Assembly (NCBI GenBank): GCA_026988575.1
Contig: JALSKZ010000028.1
Coordinates: 1-62,045, forward strand
Direction: 5' to 3'
DNA from: Thermodesulfobacteriales bacterium
GTDB taxonomy: Bacteria; Desulfobacterota; Thermodesulfobacteria; Thermodesulfobacteriales; Thermodesulfatatoraceae
DNA: 62,045 nt
This document shows positions 9,093 to 18,047 of the stretch, piece by piece (the stretch's first letter is position 1; every line of letters begins with the position of its first letter). A model generated the notes under the pieces. It was given only the letters and a program-made list of their open reading frames with translations. It did not search any database and had not been told where the DNA came from. Made by a program: the position numbers and the translations under genes.

Positions 9093-9974
9093 ATGAGCGG
9101 AGGGATTTCTGGTTTTGATATTTTTTGGCTCCTTTTTATGTTGATGACCCTACAGCCCCTATTACGCCAGCGAATGCTTGAAGCAGCCAGGCAACGGATG
9201 ATAACCAAGTTAGAAAACAAGCGCCGTTCCCGAGTCATACTCCTGGTCCATCGTCAAGAAACCATGAGTTTCTTTGGCTTTCCGCTCATGCGCTTTATCG
9301 ACATAAACGACTCAGAGCAGGTCATTCGGGCCATACACTTAACGGATAAAAGCGTCCCCATTGATATCATTTTACATACCCCTGGGGGACTGGTCCTGGC
9401 GGCCTTGCAGATTGCTAGAGCAGTAAAACGGCACCCCGCCAAGGTAACGGCCTTTGTCCCCCATTACGCCATGAGTGGAGGCACCCTGATTGCCTTGGCC
9501 GCCGACGAGATCGTCCTAGACGAACACGCTGTTCTCGGACCAGTAGATCCTCAATTAGGACAATCGCCTGCGGCCTCGGTAGTAAAGGTCTTAAAGCAAA
9601 AACCCCTGGAAAAGATCGATGACCAAACGTTGATCATGGCCGACGTGGCCGAAAAGGCCCTGAGACAAATGAAACAAAACCTAAAGGAACTCCTTCAGGG
9701 CCGCTACCCGCCGGAAAAAGCAGACGAATTAGCCGAAATATTGTCTCAAGGCCGCTGGACACATGACTACCCCATAACTTACGACGAGGCCAAACGCCTG
9801 GGGCTCCCGGTACGGACAGATATGCCCAAAGAGATCTATCAATTAATGGAACTATTCCCCCAACCCATGCGCCATTACCCTTCGGTAGAATTCGCCCCCA
9901 CCCCGCGGCGGACCCCTTCACGGGGCAACCAAAATGGCTTACTTAGTAATATCTGGCAGAGATTTTGGCATTAA
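9093..9974 (+). CDS. SDH-family Clp-fold serine proteinase (membrane-anchored)
   Basis: A protein of 293 residues with an N-terminal hydrophobic segment (about 8-26) and a ClpP/crotonase-fold domain. The segments IILHTPGGLVLAALQIARAV and FVPHYAMSGGTLIALAADEIVLD carry the oxyanion loop and the nucleophile Ser in AMSGGT, and DEHAVLGPVDPQLG follows. This matches the SppA-related family with a Ser-Asp-His catalytic arrangement (PF01972). It is probably a membrane-surface protease or peptidase. AAGGAGG precedes the ATG. It lies between the HAD gene and apeB on the same strand. Confidence 0.82.
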   Translation: MSGGISGFDIFWLLFMLMTLQPLLRQRMLEAARQRMITKLENKRRSRVILLVHRQETMSFFGFPLMRFIDINDSEQVIRAIHLTDKSVPIDIILHTPGGLVLAALQIARAVKRHPAKVTAFVPHYAMSGGTLIALAADEIVLDEHAVLGPVDPQLGQSPAASVVKVLKQKPLEKIDDQTLIMADVAEKALRQMKQNLKELLQGRYPPEKADELAEILSQGRWTHDYPITYDEAKRLGLPVRTDMPKEIYQLMELFPQPMRHYPSVEFAPTPRRTPSRGNQNGLLSNIWQRFWH

Positions 9975-9998
9975 CCCTTAAATTATAAGGAGGCAATC

Positions 9999-11399
9999 AT
10001 GGCGGAAGAGTTAAAAGAACTGCGTAAGAAACTTTTTTACCGCTCCAACCACGTGTGGGATCATCTCCAGGCAGACGAAAAAGAAGCCCTTGAGACCATC
10101 TCCAAAGACTACCGCAATTTCTTGAGCAAAGCCAAGACCGAAAGAGAATGTATCGAGACCATTACCTCTTTGTTAGAAAAACGCGGGTTTAAGCCCGAAG
10201 GACAGACACGCCTATATCAGAGTTTACACGGTAAGAGTCTGGCAGCCATAGTGGCTGGACGCAAACCCCCTTATTATGGCCTGCGACTTATCGCCACCCA
10301 TATTGATAGCCCCCGTCTCGATCTCAAATTGCACCCCTTGGTAGAAGAATTTGAAATGGCCTTTCTCAAGACACACTACTACGGGGGGATCAAAAAATAT
10401 CATTGGGTAGCCATACCCCTTGCCTTACACGGGGTAGTGGTAAAGAGCGATGGACGGACAGTAAAGATGGTTATAGGAGAAGACCCCAACGACCCTGTAT
10501 TTACTATCTGTGATCTATTGCCCCACCTGGCCCGCCGGGTACAGGGAGACAAAAAGCTCTTTGAGGCCATACCAGGGGAAAAACTAAACGTGCTTTTTGG
10601 TGGCCTACCTCTTGGTGATGATCCCGAGGAGAAAAATCGCGTCAAACTCGGGGTACTAAAACTCCTTTATGATAGATACGGGATACGCGAAGAAGACTTT
10701 ATTAGTGCCGAGATCGAAATAGTCCCCGCCGGAGCGGCCCGAGAAGTAGGGCTCGACCGGGCCTTTATAGGCGGCTACGGCCAAGACGATCGCATATGTG
10801 CCTTTGCCGCCTTGGCAGCCATCTTAAATCTAGAGGCCCCGGAATATACCTGCGTGGCCCTCTTTTTAGACAAAGAGGAGATTGGCTCCGATGGGAATAC
10901 AGGAGCCAAGAGCCGGTTCCTGGAAAAACTCTATTATGATCTACTCAAAAGGTGTGGGATATCCGCCTCGGCAGACAACGTACTGGAGATGTTCTTCCGC
11001 ACCAAAGCCATCTCGGGAGACGTTACCGCAGGCATAGATCCCTTCTATGTAGAAGTCCACGAGACGCAAAACGATGCTCGGCTAGGACACGGCGTAGTCA
11101 TTACCAAATATACCGGTCACCGGGGCAAATACGAAGCCAATGACGCCCATGCCGAATATGTGGGCTGGATAAGAAAAATTTTTGACCAAGCCGGCGTTAT
11201 ATGGCAGGCCGCCTCTTGTGGCAAAGTAGATGAGGGCGGCGGGGGTACAGTGGCCAAATATCTCGCCTTTCGTGGCCTGGATATTATTGACCTGGGCCCT
11301 CCCCTCCTGGGCATGCACTCTCCCTTTGAGATATGCCACAAGACCGATCTTTACATGACTTACAGGGGCTATAAGTGCTTTTTTGAAGCGGGGGAATAA
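9999..11399 (+). CDS. apeB: M18 family aminopeptidase
   Basis: Zinc aminopeptidase that removes N-terminal (often acidic) residues. Metal-ligand motifs are visible in order: ATHIDSPRLDLK (His and Asp), LDKEEIGSDGNTGAKS (Glu-Glu pair), the DARLGHGVVITKYTGHRGKYEANDAH region, and the C-terminal LLGMHSPFEICHK with the last His. The length of 466 residues fits M18 enzymes, which form large dodecamers. AAGGAGG precedes the ATG. Its TAA overlaps the ATG of trmI by one base (TAATG), so translation is probably coupled. Confidence 0.9.
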   Translation: MAEELKELRKKLFYRSNHVWDHLQADEKEALETISKDYRNFLSKAKTERECIETITSLLEKRGFKPEGQTRLYQSLHGKSLAAIVAGRKPPYYGLRLIATHIDSPRLDLKLHPLVEEFEMAFLKTHYYGGIKKYHWVAIPLALHGVVVKSDGRTVKMVIGEDPNDPVFTICDLLPHLARRVQGDKKLFEAIPGEKLNVLFGGLPLGDDPEEKNRVKLGVLKLLYDRYGIREEDFISAEIEIVPAGAAREVGLDRAFIGGYGQDDRICAFAALAAILNLEAPEYTCVALFLDKEEIGSDGNTGAKSRFLEKLYYDLLKRCGISASADNVLEMFFRTKAISGDVTAGIDPFYVEVHETQNDARLGHGVVITKYTGHRGKYEANDAHAEYVGWIRKIFDQAGVIWQAASCGKVDEGGGGTVAKYLAFRGLDIIDLGPPLLGMHSPFEICHKTDLYMTYRGYKCFFEAGE

Positions 11400-12169
11400 T
11401 GCAGGAAACCATAAAACCCGGCGACCTCATCCTATTGGCCACCGAAGAAGGTAAAACTTACCTTGTTTATGCCGAAAAAAAGGCCTTTCAAACCCATAAA
11501 GATAGCTTTGATTTGGGTCTTCTCTTAGGACACCCCTGGGGAACCCGCTTAAAGGGGCAAAAGGGTACCTATTGCTTTGCCCTGCGCCCTACCCTCCATG
11601 ACCATCTCATGAAGCTCAAAAGGGTGACCCAAATCATATACCCCAAAGATATTGGCTATATATTACTCAAGCTGGACATAGGGCCGGGTAAGGTAGTCTT
11701 AGAATGTGGCACAGGCTCTGGGGCCCTATTATTGGCCCTGGCCCACAGCGTAGGTCCTTCGGGAAAGGTCATTACCTACGAAAAAGAAAAACGTTTCCAA
11801 GAGGTAGCCCTTTCTAATGCCAAGCGTGTGGGGTTGTTAGATCGTATTGTCTTTAAAGACATAGCCGTAAACACCTTTGAAGAAGAGGAAGAAATAGATG
11901 CCGTTTTCCTGGACTTAAAGACTCCGTGGGAGCTCTTACCCGCGGCCTGGAAGGCCTTGAAAGGGGGAGCTCCCCTGGGTATTCTCCTGCCCACCACGAA
12001 TCAAGTGAGCGAAACCCTTAAACAACTACAACAATTACCCTTTACCCAGACCGAAGTCGTAGAATTATTCATCCGTTTTTACAAAACTAATCCCCAGAGG
12101 TTACGTCCGGAAGATCGCATGGTAGGCCACACTGGCTTTTTGATCTTTTCCAGAAAGTACCTTCCTTAA
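11399..12169 (+). CDS. trmI: tRNA (adenine-N1)-methyltransferase, A58
   Basis: Methylates N1 of A58 in the T loop of tRNA; in thermophiles this modification stabilises tRNA at high temperature. The small N-terminal beta domain contains GKTYLVYAEKKAF, followed by a Rossmann domain with LECGTGSGALLLALA and DAVFLDLKTPWE. The C-terminal EDRMVGHTGFLIF is the TrmI signature. The length of 256 residues is typical. It ends 5 bp from the convergent trkA gene. Confidence 0.93.
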   Translation: MQETIKPGDLILLATEEGKTYLVYAEKKAFQTHKDSFDLGLLLGHPWGTRLKGQKGTYCFALRPTLHDHLMKLKRVTQIIYPKDIGYILLKLDIGPGKVVLECGTGSGALLLALAHSVGPSGKVITYEKEKRFQEVALSNAKRVGLLDRIVFKDIAVNTFEEEEEIDAVFLDLKTPWELLPAAWKALKGGAPLGILLPTTNQVSETLKQLQQLPFTQTEVVELFIRFYKTNPQRLRPEDRMVGHTGFLIFSRKYLP

Positions 12170-12174
12170 ATTTA

Positions 12175-12828
12175 TTACCCCTTGGGCATTTTTTCGATAA
12201 ATTCTTTTTTCCCCAAGACAAAAAGCTCTTCTTCTTTTTCGATTACGTGCTCAGCTGGCGGAAGCAAGATAAGCTTTTGGGTAATTTTATTCCTTATGGC
12301 CAGCACATAAACGTGGAAACGACGTCTGAGATCGAGCTCTTTGAGGCTGCGCCCAATAAATTCTGCAGGTGGGTCAAGGCGTGCAATAAGGAACTCGGGC
12401 AAAAGGGGCAAAAAGTCTACCATGTTGGGGTTAATGAGGGCACGAGCCTCCTTAAGGGCGGCATCCTGTTCGGGTATTACCACCCTATCGGCCCCTAAGA
12501 GCTCTAGAATCCGTGCGTGGGCCTCGTCGTTAGCCTTGGCTATTATCGATTTGGCCCCAAGTTCTTTGAGATAAAGCACTATAAGCACACTTGCCGCCAA
12601 GTTGCTCATGGCCACAATTACCTGTTCAGCCTCATCAACCCCTATACTCTTTAAGACTTCCTTACGGGTAGCATCAGCCACAAGGGCCTCGGCTACTTCG
12701 TTGCTGAGGTCTTCTACCATTTTTTGGTTGCGGTCTATGCACAAGACTTCAAGGCCCTCGGCCGCCAAAGTTTTGGCCAAATAAGAACCAAACCGACCTA
12801 AACCAATAACGATAAATTTTCTAACCAT
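12175..12828 (-). CDS. trkA: TrkA/KtrA-type potassium channel regulatory subunit
   Basis: Cytoplasmic gating subunit of a K+ uptake system. The N-terminal RCK domain has the nucleotide-binding FIVIGLGRFGSYLAKTLA and Asp at the end of strand 2 (LCIDRN). The C-terminal RCK-C domain covers about residues 135-215. The length of 217 residues is that of single-RCK KtrA rather than the duplicated E. coli TrkA. The start overlaps the stop of trkH by one base (TAATG), so the pair is made together. Confidence 0.93.
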   Translation of the reverse strand: MVRKFIVIGLGRFGSYLAKTLAAEGLEVLCIDRNQKMVEDLSNEVAEALVADATRKEVLKSIGVDEAEQVIVAMSNLAASVLIVLYLKELGAKSIIAKANDEAHARILELLGADRVVIPEQDAALKEARALINPNMVDFLPLLPEFLIARLDPPAEFIGRSLKELDLRRRFHVYVLAIRNKITQKLILLPPAEHVIEKEEELFVLGKKEFIEKMPKG

Positions 12829-14204
12829 TAGCCCACCATCACCTTTTCTTCTACATAACGGTAAGGACGGGGCTCTTTACCTGCTTCAGCAAGAAAAGAA
12901 AGCAGGGAGAGCAACCCTACTCTGCCCACAAACATGGCCAGGATTATACAAATTTTACCCCACAAATTAAGGTGAGGGGTAAGACCAGTGCTAAGCCCCA
13001 CCGTGCCCAAAGCCGAAACAACCTCAAAAAGGGCAGCCAAAAATTGATGCTCAGATTTATAAAAAGGTAAATTGGGTTCTGTAAGGGTAATAAAAAAGTG
13101 AAAAGTCATGATCACCAAAAGGGAAATAATCACCAAGGTCACGGCCTTTCCTACTAAATCCATAGGGATGGTACGTTTAAGGGCAATCGTCTGGTGAAAC
13201 CCCCGCAGGCGACTAAGGGCGGTAAACCATAAAACCGCCAACGTGGTGGTCTTAATACCTCCGCCTGTGGACCCCGGGCAGGCCCCCACAAACATGAGGG
13301 CAATAAAAATGTAGATACTGTGCTCGGAAAACCGGGCAATATCTATGGTGTTAAAGCCAGCAGTACGGGCGCTCACACTGTGAAAAAGGGCCGTCAAAAT
13401 CTTTAGCGGCCAGGGGAAAGGAGAAAGAACGCCGTTTCGTTCAAACCACAGAAAGGCCAAGGCCCCTAAAAAAACTAAGAGGAGATGGGTGCCCAAAGTC
13501 AGACGAAAGTGAAGGGAAAAACGCCACCTTTTGTGCCGCCACCTTTTGCGAAAATAGACCCAAAGTTCGTACACAATGGGAAACCCTGTATTACCTAAGA
13601 GGATGGCCAACATTATCAAGAAGGGTAGAGCATAAGCATGTTGAAAAGCCACAAGCCCCTGAGGCAGGGTAGAAAACCCCGCATTACAGAAGGCAGAAAC
13701 CGCATGGAAAAGGGCCTGAAAAAAGGCCTGGCCCACACTAAAATGGGCCCTCAAAAAGCACAACCATAGACCCAAAAAGATTAGACCCTCGGCGGCAAAG
13801 GTATAAATAAAGATGGTAAAGAGGAGAGTCCGTGGCTCTGGGGTGAAGTGAGGCAAAAAACTCTCTTGGATAGATAAACGGCTAGAAAAACTCCAAGATT
13901 GTTTGAAGCCTAAGGCGATAAATATAGAAAAGGTCATTACCCCCAGGCCCCCAAGCTGCATGAGAATCAAGATTACAATCTTGCCCCACAGACTAAAATC
14001 TAAGGCCGTGTTTACCACTGTAAGCCCGGTCACACAAATGGCCGAAGTGGAGGTAAAAAGGGCGTCAATAAAAGAAAGCCTTCCGTAGTGGGAAAAGGGT
14101 AACCAAAGCGCCAAGGCCCCTATAAAGTCGGCCAGGGCAAAGGAATAAATGACCATCCGTGCAGGATGACGTTCAAATCGACGATTAATACGTCGCCATT
14201 CCAT
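12828..14204 (-). CDS. trkH: TrkH/KtrB-type potassium transporter
   Basis: Membrane pore subunit of K+ uptake. Four repeats, each with a pore loop, can be seen: TSTSAICVTGLTVVNT, HAVSAFCNAGFSTLP, HSVSARTAGFNTIDI and EVVSALGTVGLSTGL; the conserved filter Gly is present in each. The length of 458 residues fits KtrB. It follows trpD by 7 bp on the same strand and precedes its regulator trkA. Confidence 0.95.
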   Translation of the reverse strand: MEWRRINRRFERHPARMVIYSFALADFIGALALWLPFSHYGRLSFIDALFTSTSAICVTGLTVVNTALDFSLWGKIVILILMQLGGLGVMTFSIFIALGFKQSWSFSSRLSIQESFLPHFTPEPRTLLFTIFIYTFAAEGLIFLGLWLCFLRAHFSVGQAFFQALFHAVSAFCNAGFSTLPQGLVAFQHAYALPFLIMLAILLGNTGFPIVYELWVYFRKRWRHKRWRFSLHFRLTLGTHLLLVFLGALAFLWFERNGVLSPFPWPLKILTALFHSVSARTAGFNTIDIARFSEHSIYIFIALMFVGACPGSTGGGIKTTTLAVLWFTALSRLRGFHQTIALKRTIPMDLVGKAVTLVIISLLVIMTFHFFITLTEPNLPFYKSEHQFLAALFEVVSALGTVGLSTGLTPHLNLWGKICIILAMFVGRVGLLSLLSFLAEAGKEPRPYRYVEEKVMVG

Positions 14205-14211
14205 AAAAAGA

Positions 14212-15255
14212 TCATTGAGAGATCAGGTGGCTAAAACTACGCAGGGCCTCAAGCTTTTCGTAAGCTTTTCCCGAAGAGAGGATTTGGTCAGCCAACTTTA
14301 CCCCGGCCTTGAGGTCAATGGTTTTCTCGGCGGCATAAAGGGCTGCACCTGCGTTTAGGACTAACATATCCCGTTTAGGACCCTTTAAGTGACCTCTTAA
14401 GAGTTCTTCTATAATGCGCGCATTTTCTGAGGCATCGCCTCCTAATAATTCCTCTGGGTCTTCACAAAGTTCAAGCCCTACGTCTTCGGGGTCCACATAG
14501 TAAGTGGTAATACGCCCTTCTCTCAATTCTGACACCTTGGTAGAGCCCGTAACGGTAAATTCATCGTAACCACCTTCCCCAAATACCACCAGGGCGCGCC
14601 GACAACCCAGGTCATCAAGAGCAAAGGCCATCTTTTCGGTGAGGCGAAAATCAGATACCCCAAGGACCTGAACATTAGCCCCAGCCGGATTGGCCAAAGG
14701 CCCCAAGAGGTTAAAAATACTACGGAACCCCACTTCACGTCGCGGACGGGCGACATTTTTCATGGCGGGATGGTAGAGAGGGGCAAATAAAAAACAAAGA
14801 CCGGTCTCTTCCAGGCAACGTACTGCTATCTCAGGAGGCATGTCTACCTTAAGGCCCAAAGCCTCTAAGACATCCACACTCCCACACTTGCTCGATACCG
14901 AACGATTACCATGTTTGGCCACCTTTACACCCGCAGCAGCCACCACAAAGGCCGCTGCCGTAGAGACATTATAGGTGCCCTTTTGGTCTCCTCCTGTACC
15001 GCAGGTATCTACCAATGGTTCCTCGGCAGGCAAATGTAAAGGAAGACGGCGGGCATGCTCGCGTAAGACCCTGGCCGCCGCCGCCAATTCCTGCCAGGTC
15101 TCACCCTTTAGGCGCATGGCCGCAAGAAAGGCCCCTATTTGCGCCTCGGTGGCCTTACCGTTCATCATTAGATCTATTGCTTCTGCTGCCTCTGAAGGGG
15201 TCAAGTCTTTATTTTCTACGAGCTTTGCCAGTAAAGCCTTAAAGGCTTCAGCCAT
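14212..15255 (-). CDS. trpD: anthranilate phosphoribosyltransferase
   Basis: Second step of tryptophan synthesis, joining PRPP to anthranilate. The glycine-rich DTCGTGGDQKGTYNVSTAAAFV binds PRPP, KHGNRSVSSKCGSVDVLEALG is the anthranilate site, and the second metal-site motif follows. I take the ATG at 15255 (MAEAF), which has GGGAGG upstream; the frame stays open 69 bp further. The length of 347 residues is normal. No other trp gene is nearby, so this copy is outside a trp operon. It sits between a DUF2934 gene and trkH. Confidence 0.95.
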   Translation of the reverse strand: MAEAFKALLAKLVENKDLTPSEAAEAIDLMMNGKATEAQIGAFLAAMRLKGETWQELAAAARVLREHARRLPLHLPAEEPLVDTCGTGGDQKGTYNVSTAAAFVVAAAGVKVAKHGNRSVSSKCGSVDVLEALGLKVDMPPEIAVRCLEETGLCFLFAPLYHPAMKNVARPRREVGFRSIFNLLGPLANPAGANVQVLGVSDFRLTEKMAFALDDLGCRRALVVFGEGGYDEFTVTGSTKVSELREGRITTYYVDPEDVGLELCEDPEELLGGDASENARIIEELLRGHLKGPKRDMLVLNAGAALYAAEKTIDLKAGVKLADQILSSGKAYEKLEALRSFSHLISQ

Positions 15256-15327
15256 CAAAACGACCTCCCGCCTGCTTTTCTCCCAAGATCTAACGCAGTC
15301 TGTACAAAAAACAAGTTTTCCCAAAGA

Positions 15328-15801
15328 TTACACGTAAAGTTTGGCTGCTGTTTCTACCAAATTTTCGGCCGCAAGCCAGTCATCGAGGTCACGACCATGT
15401 TCTCCCCCACGCTGGAGATAAAGCTCGTAGGCAATTTTTTCGATAAGACCACGTTTGGCCTCCTCCGCCGCCTCGGCCAAACCTAGAAACTCTACCGCCA
15501 ATTTAGGCCCCTTTGCCGAATGAAACTCCACCCCTAATACTTTATCTCCCTCTCTCCAGACATATAAGGCCCGGGGGGATCCTAATGTGTACACCAACTC
15601 TACAGGAGATTCCACATCGACTTTACCTACGTAAAGATCAACCGCCTTTTTCTTTTCTTGATAGACAAACCCCATAAAGGGCAAACCACTACCCACTTCT
15701 TCTTTATCTACCCATACCCGTACCGGTCGAAATTGATACTGTGTGTTAAAACTTTTCAAAAATGCCGGCCAATCTTTCTTTAAGATACGTTCCTTTTTCA
15801 T
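15328..15801 (-). CDS. conserved hypothetical protein with DUF2934-like C-terminus
   Basis: A small soluble protein of 157 residues. The C-terminal segment IEKIAYELYLQRGGEHGRDLDDWLAAE resembles DUF2934, a short motif of unknown function common in proteobacteria. The N-terminal 100 residues are beta-rich and resemble nothing I recognise with confidence; DUF5335 is one possibility. ATG 15801 is chosen because AAGGAGGG precedes it; the frame is open to 15858. It is the first gene before trpD-trkH-trkA. Confidence 0.6.
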   Translation of the reverse strand: MKKERILKKDWPAFLKSFNTQYQFRPVRVWVDKEEVGSGLPFMGFVYQEKKKAVDLYVGKVDVESPVELVYTLGSPRALYVWREGDKVLGVEFHSAKGPKLAVEFLGLAEAAEEAKRGLIEKIAYELYLQRGGEHGRDLDDWLAAENLVETAAKLYV

Positions 15802-15934
15802 GATTACCCTCCTTACCAAGGACAAATGGAAAGGCTCCCCCTCCTTAGACCCCACCATTTAGACCAGTTAGTCCTTCTTTGGAAAAAACACCAACTTTTT
15901 AATTTTTCGCCCTTATCAAGATAAACTTTAAACT

Positions 15935-15965
15935 TTTAAAAAAAGAAAAAGCGGGGAAACCCCGC
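15935..15965 (-). terminator. intrinsic terminator of the biotin-carboxylase operon
   Basis: GCGGGG-AAA-CCCCGC (15951-15965) forms a perfect 6-bp GC stem. On the minus strand it is followed by a T-rich tract (TTTTTCTTTTTTT). It lies 53 bp past the stop of the carboxyltransferase gene at 16019, as expected for a rho-independent terminator of that operon. Confidence 0.85.
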
Positions 15966-16018
15966 TCATTATATAATTACCGCAAATATTATAATACACT
16001 CTAACGTTAGACAAAAGT

Positions 16019-18034
16019 TTATTCTAAAGGTTTTAACTCGAACAAAAGTTGACCCTCCTCGACTGTTTCGTTTAGTTTTACATGGATAGCTACAATTTGA
16101 GCATCAAAAGGAGCAACTATAGCGTTTTCCATTTTCATAGCTTCCAGATTAGCTATTTCTTCTCCTTTACGAACGATATCCCCTACCTTTAAAGTACCTC
16201 TTTCCGGATTACCTATACGCCATATAGTTCCTGTAATTGGGGCACCAATTTGATTGGGGCCTTGGGCCTTGCGCACTTCTTTCTTTTTGGCCCGTGGGGT
16301 CTCAATGGTGTAAACCCTTGTCTTATTATTTACTTTCATCACCACGTGGATCAGGCCTTCATGTTCGGCACCAACTGATACTAATTCGATGGTGTATGGC
16401 TTACCGTCTATTTCGAAATCTACCTTGTCTCCAGGCTTCTTTAAGCCCTCCCGCCACACATTGGTCGGCAGGACCAGGGGAGTCAAACCAAATTCTTCAC
16501 GAAATTTTATAAAGTCTATGGCATCCTTGGGATGCATTAAAAAGAGGATAAATTCTTCTTCAGTAGGTTCCCGCTGGATCTGATCTTTCAGTTCCCGCCG
16601 CAGTCTTTCTAAATCATCAGGAGGAACCGTTTCTAAAGGAGAAAGATCCGTACGTTCCTTAATCTTTTCTTCCCATTCATCGCCAAAAGCGCTCTTATAT
16701 ACCCAGTCGGCCGGCCACCCCATGGGAAGCCGACCATATTTACCCAATATAAGGTTCTTAAAATCTCCCGGGGCATTACGAAAGAGCTGTAAGAGCTCTT
16801 CCTGCTCGTGGGGTTCCATCTTCTCAAAGTCCTGGTCCACTTCTTCGACAAATTTAGTAAGGAGACGAATCACGTGCTGAACACCGGCTTCTCCTTTTTC
16901 TTTGGCATACTTATTGACGATGCCACAACAGGTCACCCACGTAATTTGTGAACCAGGGGTCACATCAAAATATTTCACTATACGATTATAAAGCGACATT
17001 ACGCGGAGGATCTGGGGCATCAAATGGAGAAAACCACCTTTTTCGGCCTGTTCAAAGGAGCTCGGAAAGGCCCCTCCGGGCATACGGTGTTTGGTCACGT
17101 TATGATCAAAACCTTTAAAAGGTGATTCTGCCCAATAATAATGGTTTATCCATTCGCGAATCTTTTGTACGGCTTCTTCGGCGACTTCCCGATTCAGGTG
17201 AACCTTTATTCCCGCCTCTTCCAAATAGGCGTGCACGGCCAGAATAGGTGGTTGACCATAAAAACGGGTGAGGGAATCTTCTTCTACGTCAAGCACCTTG
17301 GCTCCGGCTCGAGCAGCCGCCAACAGGGCCGGCAGGGCCAAGCCGTCTGTAGTATGACGGTGATATTGGATGACCAAATCGGGATACTTCTGTTTAATGG
17401 CATCGATGAGTTCCTCGATACGTTTGGGGCTCCCCACCCCCGCCATATCCTTAATGCACAGGATAATCTCGTCTGTGCCGCCACACAGATCGACAATATC
17501 ATCGATGACCGAGAGGTAGTATTCGTTGGTGGTCCATTCCGCCTGGGTAAAAGAAATGGCAGGTTGGAAGAGGCGCCCCCGAGACATAACGATTTCGGCC
17601 ACACTGCGCATATTCCGCACGTCGTTTAAGAACGAAAAGCAGCGCCATACATCTATGTCTACCTGAGAGACCACATACTCAATCACGTTTTTAGGATAAG
17701 GCCTGTAGCCCCAGAGATTGGTCTCCCGTATAAGGGTCTGGAGGAGCACATTGGGCATATACTCGCGCAAGAGCCTTATCTCTTCAAAAGGGCTCTCCCG
17801 CCGATTCATAATACCCACATGCCAGCGGGCACCGCCGTGACATTCGGCACTAAAAAGCCCCATTTTTTCATAATACGGGGCCAGGGTTACCAAATCGTGT
17901 ATGCGATGCCGATTTTTATAGTCTGACTGACCAGCATCACGCATGCCGGTGGAAGTCAGCATCACCGCCTCGGTTTCCCTCAAAACTTTGACAATTTCTT
18001 TGGGGCTCATTCCTGGTCTTACAATATTCCACAT
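16019..18034 (-). CDS. biotin-dependent carboxyltransferase subunit (2-oxoglutarate/pyruvate carboxylase type)
   Basis: Large subunit of a two-subunit biotin carboxylase. The N-terminal carboxyltransferase TIM barrel contains MRDAGQS and NLWGYRPYPKNVIEY, with the metal-binding YHRHTTDG and the lysine-containing IKDMAG. A middle conserved carboxylase domain follows, then a C-terminal biotinyl domain with EAMKMEN (biotin Lys about residue 634 of 671). ATG 18034 has AAAGGTGG upstream. The usual DTTLRDGxQS of pyruvate carboxylase reads TSTGMRDAGQS here. From memory this, together with the overall sequence, resembles CfiA, the 2-oxoglutarate carboxylase of Hydrogenobacter. PycB or oxaloacetate decarboxylase alpha are the alternatives. 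It lies 13 bp after its partner. Confidence 0.82.
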   Translation of the reverse strand: MWNIVRPGMSPKEIVKVLRETEAVMLTSTGMRDAGQSDYKNRHRIHDLVTLAPYYEKMGLFSAECHGGARWHVGIMNRRESPFEEIRLLREYMPNVLLQTLIRETNLWGYRPYPKNVIEYVVSQVDIDVWRCFSFLNDVRNMRSVAEIVMSRGRLFQPAISFTQAEWTTNEYYLSVIDDIVDLCGGTDEIILCIKDMAGVGSPKRIEELIDAIKQKYPDLVIQYHRHTTDGLALPALLAAARAGAKVLDVEEDSLTRFYGQPPILAVHAYLEEAGIKVHLNREVAEEAVQKIREWINHYYWAESPFKGFDHNVTKHRMPGGAFPSSFEQAEKGGFLHLMPQILRVMSLYNRIVKYFDVTPGSQITWVTCCGIVNKYAKEKGEAGVQHVIRLLTKFVEEVDQDFEKMEPHEQEELLQLFRNAPGDFKNLILGKYGRLPMGWPADWVYKSAFGDEWEEKIKERTDLSPLETVPPDDLERLRRELKDQIQREPTEEEFILFLMHPKDAIDFIKFREEFGLTPLVLPTNVWREGLKKPGDKVDFEIDGKPYTIELVSVGAEHEGLIHVVMKVNNKTRVYTIETPRAKKKEVRKAQGPNQIGAPITGTIWRIGNPERGTLKVGDIVRKGEEIANLEAMKMENAIVAPFDAQIVAIHVKLNETVEEGQLLFELKPLE

Positions 18035-18047
18035 ATCAAAACCACCT